From positions 608,001 to 672,000 of the forward strand of contig WPIO01000103.1 in assembly GCA_009760855.2 (NCBI GenBank): DNA of 64,000 nt, in the 5' to 3' direction. Origin of the DNA: Cristatella mucedo (Eukaryota; Bryozoa; Phylactolaemata; Cristatellidae). The stretch's first letter is position 1; each line of letters starts with the position of its first letter. A model generated the notes under the pieces. The model worked only from the letters and a program-made list of their open reading frames with translations. It made no database searches and had not been told where the DNA came from. Made by a program: the position numbers and the translations under genes. Shown piece after piece: positions 54,933 through 64,000 of this stretch.

Positions 54933-55432
54933 GTGATTTTTCTATGCTCTCCTCAATGCCAGCCTTGGTATTGATGCACTGTGTAAGTTGTTGCCAAGCT
55001 AAACATCGCACCACCCTCTTTTCGGAATGTAATCGTTGACCTTTACCTCATACGAGCCTCCAATCACTTGGAGACCGTGACTTTCGTTCGTTTGCTCCCA
55101 AAGCCTGAAACTTACTTCCGACTGACGTTGCAACACCCCTGATCGACGAAATAAAAACTATAAATGCACCTATTTATCGCAGCTTTTGGTGGGTCCGTGC
55201 AACCCAAAATTTACGTGCTAGAGCGTACTGACTTTGTGGATGCTGCCACTAACCAAATTTTTATGCTGACCCTGTGCACGTCACCTTTAACCATGTTATG
55301 CTTGTTGTCAGTGAGCATGCTACAACTAACCATTTGATCATGCTTCCTTTGCAGCAAATTTAAAGTGCCTAGAAATAGATTGAGTTCACTGAGGAAGCTA
55401 GAACACATCTACTATTATTTTTATCATTATTA
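54933..55432 (+). mobile_element. LINE-A third segment, C-terminal end, 3' UTR and tail
   Basis: From about 54985: GCCAAGCTAAACATCGCACC, CTTTTCGGAATGTAATCG, CACTTGGAGACCGTGACTTT, CGTTTGCTCCCAAAGCCTGA, then the 3' UTR (GTGGATGCTGCCACTAACCA, TGACCCTGTGCACGTCACCT) and tail AAAGTGCCTAGAAATAGATT. It picks up at the same ORF position where the first copy stops (about 53555), so it may be the displaced 3' half of that copy, split by the second. Confidence 0.85.
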
Positions 55433-57344
55433 AGGAGCAGGCATAATGTCGAAGCAAAGGCAGTGACTGTGACAGACGACGTACTAACCAACTCCCTTAG
55501 CTTGTTATAAGGGTAGATGGGTAAAGTACTTCGGGAGATTGCAAATAGCTGCACTTATAGGCGTAACTCCGCTCTTCCTCCCTTTTCTGAGACCTGCTAA
55601 AGAAAAACTTGTGGGTATGCATTATGAGTTTTAATTTACCTATATCGGCAAATACGGAAAGTCTCAAGGGCAAGGGCTAAGCGAGGCTGGGAATTTACGC
55701 AGCAATACTCTAGTCACCATTCTAACATCTAGAGGTCATCATTGGAAAGATAGACGCAAGATTTAGTATGCCTAGTTTCCGTGATACAAGCAGCCTCAAG
55801 TTCACCGCTTTTTTAAGGCTATTTTCTAGCAGACCAGGATCACGCTTCTCTTGTCCAAACCAACGTAGCGGTTGGCCTAGAGATTTTTGCTACATTGATC
55901 TTGTTTTTAATTTGCGGGTTAAAGCTGCCGCATATGCTCTTTATACGTGCTTTGGCAAGGCAATGCCTTTCGAAGTAATGTTCTTCTCTCACGCTACGAC
56001 TACCTACAGACAGGTGATTGCTCAATAGTGGAGTATGAATCATGTTGCAGAAATGAGCTCCGACCACGAACTGTCCGATTTCGTCGAGGAAAAAGATTCT
56101 TGCGTCAAAAAGAAGCAGCACACTGTGCTTGAAAAATCCAGGAGGCCGCCTTGCGGCAGTAAAACTACAGGCTTTTCAGTTATTGGCGACTCCCGGGTAG
56201 GTGGGCGCGCATTTGCTCGTGCACCTAAAGGCATGCCTATAGTCTCGTTCGCAAAGTCTCAGATGTAGCCACCTCCCTTAGTAAATAGTGAGAGAGGTCA
56301 CCGATGAAGCCTTGTCGCCATGAAAATACTGAGGGCGCTGGTTGGTGCAGTAGCAAGCCCAGAATTCTTGTCTTGTTTTGTGAGGACAATAGATATAATT
56401 GGTGTCATGCCTCGTTTAGTCAAATCTTTTAACCACTGTTTGGTGGGCTTATTTATGTATCCAAAACAGTGGAGAGTGAAGTTGTGAACACCTGCTCAAG
56501 TATCTTAAAGCACACAGGAGTAAGTTTGAATCAATATAACCTAATTTAAACTCACAGGACCAAAGTCACTCCTTAACTATGCTTACTTTCTCATTACAAT
56601 GCAGGTGTGAATGCGTCCACTCATACCTACAATTATTTTCATATAGGTAGATTATTAATCGGCTCGGCATATTATCTTACCAGTCATTCCGACCTTTCAG
56701 TATTCCATTGGAAAACCCATATTTTATGAAAATGCACGATTGATTGTAAAATTGATTTTTTTAATATTTCACTTTTGCACTCTTTTGATTGTGTAGGTTT
56801 TGCATTCTTACAATGAAAACATATTGTCATCCTTGGTTTGGGTATTCGCAATGGATCGTTACAATGGATTAACCTTCGTAACGCAGCAGAAGACGATGGC
56901 ATGCACTGGTGGTCTCCAGCCAAGCGCCACGCGCCACGAGCCCAACTAAGCACTTAGCTTGACTGATTTCTGTCTGTTTATCAGCACGGTACCTACTCCT
57001 TCCTCTACTGGCCATGTTGTGATACTCTTTGTTCTTTCATGCAGACCGCCTTGCTGTTCAACCCTTGAGGCACTTCTGTCTGCCATACGAGTTCAGTTCA
57101 ATCGAGTTAATTGTGAACCACTGATTTAATTTCTCTGTCATACTGACCCAGGTGAGCTTTAACAAATTTCCTTCCTTCAATTAGCTGCTATTGGTTACCA
57201 AAACGTATTATTTTAAAATGTTGAAGTCACAAGCTTGGTAGCCGCTAACTACTGTAAGTTGCACATTGAAAACACAGATCTTTTTAAAGAAAAATGCACT
57301 TAAGCAATTTTGTAATGGTAATTATTGTAACTTACGTCCGTCTG
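55433..57344. other. Stretch with no recognised feature (1.9 kb)
   Basis: Open frames between 55768 and 56268 (up to 93 codons, both strands) have no recognised domain. No repeat family or RNA gene was seen. Confidence 0.45.
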
Positions 57345-57735
57345 TAACTCCACAAAGCCACATAGACTATATTGATGCGACTCAGGAGAATTTCTTACAG
57401 CAAAATCAGAGCCTCGGGGGCTTACGGTCTGAATGCGGTAGCCCAAACGTCATCTCACGCAAAAAAGAGAAAGCGAGAAGCACAGCTGAAGCAGGAGGGC
57501 AGTCAAGCAAGTGAGTATCACAGAACAAGTAGCTCATGACGACCGGAAAACATATGCCTCAGTCGGCAGCAGGAGAATAGATGTCGTTGCATGAGATTGT
57601 GGAGGTGAGCTTCACAGTCTAGGTCCCGCAGGGCAAGAGATTTTGCCGTCAACGGTCTTGAAGCGGAGGAACGGAACGGCTAATTTATTGTCTGTAGAGG
57701 ATCTGGTGGCACGAGGATTAGGTAATAAAAGCCGG
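57345..57735 (-). mobile_element. LINE-B C-terminal end and 3' UTR, minus strand
   Basis: The minus strand reads GACAATAAATTAGCCGTTCC, GGACCTAGACTGTGAAGCTC, ACTCTCCTGCTGCCGACTGA, CTTTCTCTTTTTTGCGTGAG and TTTGTGGAGTTACAGACGG. The family order is kept, with many substitutions. Confidence 0.87.
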
Positions 57736-57904
57736 TGGCAATATTTTCGCGACGGAAACTTGATTTCGCAGCTTGTGCGTTTCTAGCACCTCTGGAACAC
57801 ACTTTTCCTATGTTACCGGCAAATCGGGCCATCGAACGTTGTATTCAGCGCTTCGTTTTCAGAACAAACAGCCTGATAAAACTGAAAATTGTCGCTCGTG
57901 CAGG

Positions 57905-58052
57905 TCGGAATACAAAGTCCAGAGGAAGTCTCAACTGAGATCGTAGTGGGACAACTCGAAAAAGACACAGATGACGACGATGATGACTACGATCCAGGCT
58001 GCTTCAGCAGAGCCGTGGACTCGGTCCAGGAAATGCTTACGTCATGGTGAGC
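57905..58052 (+). other. Acidic open segment, possible 3'-terminal exon or transposase tail
   Basis: After a CAG (57901-57903) the frame reads VGIQSPEEVSTEIVVGQLEK, DTDDDDDDYDPGCFSRAVDS, VQEMLTSW and a TGA stop. The composition looks protein-like, with six consecutive Asp codons written GAT and GAC. The preceding CAG could be a splice acceptor, though the tract before it is not pyrimidine-rich. No family was recognised. Chance cannot be excluded. Confidence 0.25.
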
Positions 58053-59737
58053 TTCAGTAGCTAAGCATGTAGAGTGCGACATATCAGTGGTACTCCACAT
58101 GCTTACCCACGCCCCGCAACAATCGTTCGGGGAATATTTTTGTTGCATTTAGTAAGATGCGGCTGCTGACTAAAAGTAATTGGTATATGGCAATGGTTGC
58201 TGGTTAGATACTACATCTGCTAACTTGGCAGGCAAACTGATTGGTTGGTGACAGGCTACCATCTTGTTCAAAGTGAACTGACGAACCGATCAATCTAAAA
58301 ATGGATAGTTGATTAGCTGCCGAAAGTCGATTATGCATATGTTTACAAGACATTTCATGAATCGTCATTTTGGCCTGCAAATCTGAGCTTGTGCAACTCT
58401 TCAGCAACTTTGGCCACTATGCTCAACCGATTAACCACGATGTTTTTCTTGTACCGATGCTGATCTGAATTTCTCGTTTTTATTCCAAGCCAGTTGGCTG
58501 TCTTTTAACCTTATAGCCAGAAGAAGCATCGGGATACTGTTCTCACTAGTCTACTATAAATTTGCTGACCGTGCCAGCTACATATCACCAATCAGCAATT
58601 CTCTAATCGCTAGAGAAGTCTCTTCAGATGGAGTCGGTACCCGTGAAGATCCCAAATTCAAATATGGTATCGGTTTCAAGGAAAGAGTTTTTCCAGAAGC
58701 TTAAAAAAATAGGCTTAACAAATCCTATTTTGCTAAGGTAAATTTTTACTGCCCTAGAAATGAGTATCTTACTAGTTTCGCTATCCGATCTTCTTGTAAA
58801 TAGTAAATGTAGGATGATTCAACAGCCTATTCATTATTTCATTCTAACTTGATTTTGAAAGCGTGCTATGCTTAAGTTAAAGTGTGCCGGGTGAACACTA
58901 AATTCGCATAGCTCATTTTATTACTCAAAATGTGACAATATATTGGTGGCTTAGAAACACTTTTGAACTTGTCCAATAGATTGCGACGACAGAGAGATGG
59001 TTGGCCCCAAGGATTTAGTTATGCTTCCGTAGCAATTATTCTCGAAGGCACACAGTAGGGCTTGCTAATACTTTGTAAAATGAGTACCTATTTTGGTAGT
59101 GAATGCGAAATCACAGGTATCACCAATTAATCTGTTCTTTGCAGGCTATTTTTCATTTTTCAACGGTGATCACCACAAATGTCGTTCTTTGCGGGATTAG
59201 GTGTAGGGATATACAAGTGTACATGCCGCGGTATGTATCCAAATGTGAACTTCTGAGGTACTTATATAGTACATATACACACATTTAACTCAACTGCAAC
59301 TGTTTCAAGCACGAGAAGTGCTTTGCGAATCCTCAATCCTATAGTATATAAAAAATGGCACTGGCCATTTCCAGGTGCAAGGCGGAGACTTTGGCTGCTG
59401 ATAATGACCACAACCGATCCTGATCTATGGTTAGTAAGCCACCAACACGATAAAGTAAACTGCTGAGAAAAGCTATCGATCACCAAACCTACGACATTTG
59501 AGCTGAGGGCTGAGTGTAATAACCTAGGGAGTGCTGTAATGGTCAATAGCTGCCGTGCAGTGACAGAACGTGGTAGAAGTATTTCCATGACGGCCGGTCT
59601 TACATCAGGCCGAGATAGTGGTTCTCTGATCCCAGCATTTTGTTTAGGGGGCTCACGCGGGTCGATTGCAGCCGGTCAGTGGCTAATTATCTTTGCTCGG
59701 GATCGTTGCAGCTCTCACTACTGTTTTCAGGCGACAA
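58053..59737. other. Stretch with no recognised feature
   Basis: No gene, RNA or repeat was recognised. The 108-codon minus frame at 59262-59588 has no visible domain. Confidence 0.45.
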
Positions 59738-60760
59738 ACTAAGAAAGCCGCACTAGACCAAGATGACTTAAGCAACCTTCGCCAAGTCTCAGATGTTCCA
59801 ATCGAAGGCACTGAAAAGAGTAGTGGCAGACCGTCTAAATTCTTACTTTGAAAAATTCAAACCTAGCATGTAAGCTACAGCTTGTTTTAGAGCTTATCAC
59901 TCCACTGAGTCAGCCTAGCTTCGGTTGTATAATGAACATCTCAGGAATGCAGACTTAGACGAAGTTTCTCTACTTGTTTTACTCGATATTTCGCAGTGTT
60001 TTGAGAACATCGATCACCGGCTCGGGCGCCTCTTATCGTGCGTGGGCATCACTGTGGGCACCACATTGCAACAGTTTAGACTGAATCTCAGTGGCAGACT
60101 CTATAGTACTGCAAAGGTCATCGGAGGAATCACTAAGATACGGGGCACCTCAGCACTTCGTATTTAGCTCGCTTCTTCTCAATATGTAAACTTTCCTCTT
60201 TTTTCATGTGATTGCCAAGCACAACCTAGGCTTTCACTTCAAAGCGGAGGACGTAGAAGCTGCACCGATGCTCTGACTCCTCCTAGCCTTCCAACACCCT
60301 AGTCTCTCCAATTTATTTGGTGCATGTGTTGCTGACATCCACAATTGGATGACAGCAGATCTCCCGTATCATCTGAAAGAAATCTGTATGTCCTGTTTAG
60401 AAATGACCTTTCACTAGACGACCACGTCAGCTCCTCAGTCGAGTCTGCCTACTTTCAGCTACGTAACATTGCTAAAATGCGGGCCTGGTTAGAGAAGGAT
60501 ACCGCATCCAAAGTAGTCCATGCATTTGTGACATCCCGTCTCGGCTCAAGCCACTCATTGCTTGCTGGTCTACCTGTATGTGCGATCAGGCGCTTACAGT
60601 CGGTGCAAAACTCTGCAGCTAGGCTTGTCTGCCGTGAGGTTCAAAGTTCCTACATCAGACAAATTCTTGACGACCTGCATAAACTCGCAACCAAGCAGCC
60701 TATTTATTTCACGATTCAGTCGCTAGCATTTAGATCTCTCCATCTCTGGATGTATCTTAA
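59738..60760 (+). mobile_element. LINE-A outer copy, left part
   Basis: From AAGAAAGCCGCACTAGACCA (the 'KKATLDQE' block), it continues through VSLLVLLDISQCFENIDH (the DLSAAFDSIDH block), a decayed active-site region near 60230, [57 protein letters not shown] and LAFRSLHLW. It is cut at about 60750 by an inverted LINE-A and resumes at about 62078. Confidence 0.9.
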
Positions 60761-62077
60761 CAATAATACATTTAAAAAACCCTCAGAGAACGCTATCCTT
60801 TTCTAGGTCCTGTACATATCTCGTAAAGGAAGCATTATTGAATAGTTTGTGGTAGCATAATCAATGTCTAGACGCGTAACACAGCTAGAGGTAAGATGCA
60901 GAGGGTAAAAACAAATGACTAGCGGAAGCATGCACAGTGCCAGCACCCATAAACACACAAAAGACAAATCATGTGGACCCACTAAACGCTCTGATAAATT
61001 GATGCATTTATATCCTCTTTTTACATTTCGGCAATCAATATCGTGACGTCAGTCGGGAGTGAGTTACAAGGTTTCAGAGCATACAAACTAGAGGCACGGT
61101 CTCCAAACAATTGGAGGTTCGTACGAAGAGTAGCTAAACGATTTAATTTAGAGAAGTGGATGGTGCCTGGCCTGGTGGGGAGTTGATCTGATTGGCAGGC
61201 TAAAGCAAAAGAATAAATGGAGCAAAAAGTGAGTGACCGAATCTTGAAATCGATGCTCTGCTTGACTTGGAGACAGTGCAGGTCAGCTAAAAGTGGTACG
61301 ATGCGGCAATTCCGAAGTTTACTACAGACAAGCCGAGAGCTGCAGAGTTTTTCCACCAGCTGTAAGCGCCTGATTGCACATGCCGGTAGAAGAGCAAGCA
61401 GTAAGTTACAGTAGTCGACACGGGATGTCGCAAATGCATGGACCAATTTAGATATGTCGTCTATGTCTAAACGAGCATAAGTTTTTGCAATGTTATTAGC
61501 TAAAAATAGGCAAATTTGACTGTGGAGCTGATGTTTTCGTCTTATAAAAGGTCACTTTAGAACAGGACATCTAGATATTGAGCCGATGCCAGAGCAAATA
61601 TGCTGTTCGAGCCAAATTTGAGCACCAGACTTTCCAATTTCTGAATCTTGGTTGCCATCCGTGTTCGGATGTTATCAACACATGCAGCAAATGAGCTGAG
61701 AGAGTTTGACGTGGTGTAGGGGTTGGAGAGACCAAAACAAAATTACAACTGAGTGTCATCTGCGTAGAGACGAAAGCCTAGACTGTGCCTGGAAATCACA
61801 TTTGCGAGAAGGAAAGTATAAACTGAAGACAATTAAACCAAGCACAGAGTTGTGGGCGACCTCATACTAATGACCCCTATGATGACCTACTTACATTCAC
61901 TGAAATGTTCCGGAGTTTTCCACTAAGATAGGACCTGAACCATCATAGTTCAGTGCCGTGATTCCTAGGTAGGATGAGAGGCTATTAGAGATTGACATCG
62001 TCAGAAGCTGCCGAAAGATCGAGCAAAAAAAGCAGGGAGACTCTACCTGAATCTGCATTATTTAGAAATTCTGCCGA
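60761..62077 (-). mobile_element. LINE-A inserted in inverted orientation into another LINE-A
   Basis: The minus strand runs from a 5' truncation within the reverse transcriptase (the FLNNADSG..VSLLFLLDLSAASDDVN region, near 62075-61985) through HSLGFRLYADDTQL (active-site region, about 61785-61745), VHAFATSRVDYCNLLLALLP, KLRNCRIVPLLADLHCLQVK, to the 3' UTR and tail near 60763-60840. It is flanked by TGTATCTTAA (60751-60760) and CATATCCTAA (62078-62087), a plausible 10-bp target duplication with two changes. The latter pieces belong to the interrupted outer LINE-A. Confidence 0.88.
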
Positions 62078-62498
62078 CATATCCTAATTACTCTGCCCCG
62101 CCCCGTTAGGCAACTTATCATCCGCTTTTCGAACGAAAATCGTCTAGCTATCCTTGAAAACCGTGCCTTTAGTTCGTATGCTCCCGACAAAATGAATTAC
62201 CTAGACCTGACGACATTTACAAGGAAGTTGAAATCTCGACAGTTTCTCACAGCAATCGTCTGGTATATGTGGCTTGCTTTTTGTGAGGTTATGCTTGCTG
62301 ACACCATGCATGCTACCACGAACCATATTTGCATGTCGACATTTAGCAAGTTACCGCTAAACATATCATGCATGCTGACACTATGCATGGTACCAGCAAC
62401 GACATGATCATAGTTTATTTAATCATATCCATAGAGCCTAGAAAGAGATTAAGTTCTCTAAAGGTGCAATACACATTTATTATTATTACTACTATTAT
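62078..62498 (+). mobile_element. LINE-A outer copy, right part with tail
   Basis: It resumes the outer element with TTATCCGCTTTTCG-like sequence, GTGCCTTTAGTTCGTATGCT, and a 3' UTR with three or four GCATGCTGACACTATGCATG-type units. It then has the tail AGAGCCTAGAAAGAGATTAA, AGGTGCAATACACATTTATT and interrupted (ATT)n. Confidence 0.88.
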
Positions 62499-62599
62499 TA
62501 TCATTATTGATATGCATACATTACTTAAACGCTTAGTGGCACTCAAGCGCAGTGAAAGAGGCTCAAATCGAAGCCACTAATTAATTTCTAAATAGCCGC

Positions 62600-62919
62600 C
62601 GCCGTGCTTCAACGTTATGTACTCACTTAAAGATCCCTTCATTCTTTGGCTCCATCTTACTGATCAAATCTCCTCCGCCACCAGGCTAAAGCATCGTACC
62701 ACCCGCTTTTCAGAATATGTTTACCCATACATCGCATACATCTCAAATCCTTTGAAGACCGTACGTTTAGTTAGTATGCTCCCAAAGCCTGGAACTTATT
62801 TTCGACATAAGTCACGACTTCCGCTGAATTAACCACATACTAAAACGCATCTATTTATCACAGCAGTTTGTGGGTCCCAGTGATTCTTCCTTTATGAGCT
62901 TATGCATGCTAAGACAATA
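62600..62919 (+). mobile_element. LINE-A C-terminal end and start of the 3' UTR
   Basis: CACTTAAAGATCCCTTCATT, CTTTGGCTCCATCTTACTGA, CAAATCCTTTGAAGACCGTA, TATGCTCCCAAAGCCTGGAA, then GTGGGTCCCAGTGATTCTTC. It breaks off in the 3' UTR at about 62919, where LINE-B starts. Confidence 0.88.
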
Positions 62920-63528
62920 AACCATTTACTGGCCAAGGCTGTGAGGTCTGACTCTCCAGATATTAAGGGCTCAGCCGAAAAGTTTTCAGCCTTCTTTACT
63001 GAAATAATTGTGTACATTCGTGCCTCCATTAAGCCCCCTCCGACCAAAGCAATCGCCGTTCCTCAACCTGTGACCTTTCTTAAAAGGTTCTCCGATGTTT
63101 CTGCCTGTGATGTGGCTGCCTTAATAAGGTCTAGCAAAAAGAGCTCGTCTCCTGAAGACCCTATACCTTCATCTCTGTGGTCTTCACTTGCAGACCAACT
63201 TAGCCCTGGCATAACCAAGATTTTTAATGCTTCTTTGAGAAAAGGGGTCGTCCCCAAGTCCTTCACATCGGAAATCGTTAGACCTATTCTTAAAAAGCCT
63301 GGATTAGACACAGAGGTCCTAGCAAACTGTCTTCCAGTTTCCCTTCTTTCGTTCTTATCAAAGATTCTTGAAAAAATTGTTGCTAAGCAGCTAGTTGAAC
63401 ATACTGAAAAGAATGAAATGTCAGAAACATTTCAATCAGGGTTCAAGAAGCAGCACTCCACTGAAACTACTCTCCTCCATGTTAACAATGACAACATGGC
63501 AGCGACGACGGGAATGTCACTGCCCTAG
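62902..63528 (+). pseudogene. LINE-B reverse transcriptase N-terminal half
   Basis: The 208-codon open frame is the longest clearly transposon-derived frame in the window. RT blocks seen are VRPILKKPGLDTEV, then LPVSLLSFLSKILEKIV (NYRPVS.LP..SKI.E block) and FQSGFKKQHSTETTLL. The first residues before SPDIKG come from the flanking LINE-A, so the ATG at 62902 is not its original start. The frame ends at a shift near 63520, before the first catalytic Asp block. Confidence 0.9.
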
Positions 63529-64000
63529 CAATGCTAGATCTGTCTGCTGCCTTCCACACCATTGATCACGATGTAATGCTTGAATGATTGAGAACAATGA
63601 TCGGTCTGGCAGACGAAGCACTGGCATGGTTTAAATCGTATTCGTCTGATCGTGTTCAGTCCGTGTCGTGTGGGGTCAGGTCTCTCACACGAGACTGGTC
63701 ACCTGTGGAGTCCCTCAAGGGTCTGTAATCGGTCCCTTGCTGTTCTCCATTTATACACAACCTCTGGGAAAAGTGATTAAGGCCCATGGGTTAGGATATC
63801 ACTTCTATGCTGACGATACTCAGTTGTATTTGTCATTTAAACCGTCGGAATCTGCTGCAGCAACTGATAAACTGAATGCTTGCCTTGCCGGCATTTGATC
63901 CTGGATGTCGGACAACTTTTTGAAACGAAATAACGATAAAATCGAACTGCTGCTCATAGTACACCCAAAGCGTATGGCTGGATTAAAAGGCTTTGCTGTT
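62920..64000 (+). mobile_element. LINE-B reverse transcriptase, 5'-truncated, runs off the window
   Basis: A 208-codon frame (62902-63528) holds SPDIKGSAEKFSAFFTEIIV, SSPEDPIPSSLWSSLADQLS, RKGVVPKSFTSEIVRPILKK, LPVSLLSFLSKILEKIVAKQ and SGFKKQHSTETTLLHV. After a frame change come [34 protein letters not shown] and [15 protein letters not shown] (YADD at 63806-63817). This is the best-preserved LINE-B RT in the window. The truncation point corresponds to about 31150 in the longer copy. It seems to have landed in the 3' UTR of a LINE-A. In the DLSAAFDTIDH block the catalytic Asp after AAF is His here. Confidence 0.92.

Overview
This window looks like intergenic or intronic DNA from an animal (metazoan) nuclear genome and is dominated by decayed transposable elements. 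The evidence is a nuclear-type tRNA-Ile(UAU) with a short intron next to the anticodon, many 5'-truncated CR1/L2-type LINEs, two SINE families with pol III promoter boxes, a pogo-type DNA element, and long (GA)n, (GGAC)n and (TA)n arrays. There are no operons, bacterial gene spacing or long intact ORFs. I cannot name the species. An invertebrate is likely but this is inference.

Family labels used here are local. LINE-A is a CR1/L2-superfamily element whose 3' end carries a stem-loop (AAAGCGCC...GGCGCTTT) followed by (ATT)n. LINE-B is a second family of the same superfamily, with a different 3' hairpin and a short TTACA-type tail. LINE-C is a LINE-B relative seen once. SINE-A and SINE-B have tRNA-like heads with A and B boxes. 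Repeat C is an unclassified repeat of about 600 bp present twice. Repeat D is a pogo-type element present twice.

Layout. 0-12 kb: LINE-A and LINE-B 3' scraps, one SINE-B, one SINE-A, and long stretches without recognisable content. 12.0 kb: the only convincing host gene, tRNA-Ile(UAU). 12.65-15.9 kb: the most complete LINE-A (endonuclease, reverse transcriptase, C-terminal region), broken by stops and frameshifts. 16-28 kb: a foldback structure, a 46-bp palindrome, a composite SINE-A/(GA)n insertion inside a LINE-A 3' UTR, and two nearly identical young LINE-A tails. 29.5-33.8 kb: LINE-B, SINE-B, a long LINE-B and a LINE-A end to end. 34-47 kb: two repeat D copies, two repeat C copies (one interrupted by SINE-A), a GC-rich block, LINE-B and LINE-C fragments, and a 390-bp GGAC array. 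48.4-50.1 kb: a LINE-A tail split by a 1.5-kb insertion with terminal inverted repeats. 52-64 kb: nested LINE-A copies, including one in inverted orientation, then a LINE-B that runs off the end.

How it works together: the LINEs encode, or once encoded, an apurinic-type endonuclease and a reverse transcriptase that copy RNA from its 3' end. The SINE-B tail resembles the LINE-A/LINE-C tail and its hairpin, so SINE-B was probably mobilised by one of these LINEs. No protein-coding host gene, CRISPR array or new enzymatic system could be supported. The most notable content is structural: shared tails, nested insertions, palindromes and non-autonomous DNA elements.
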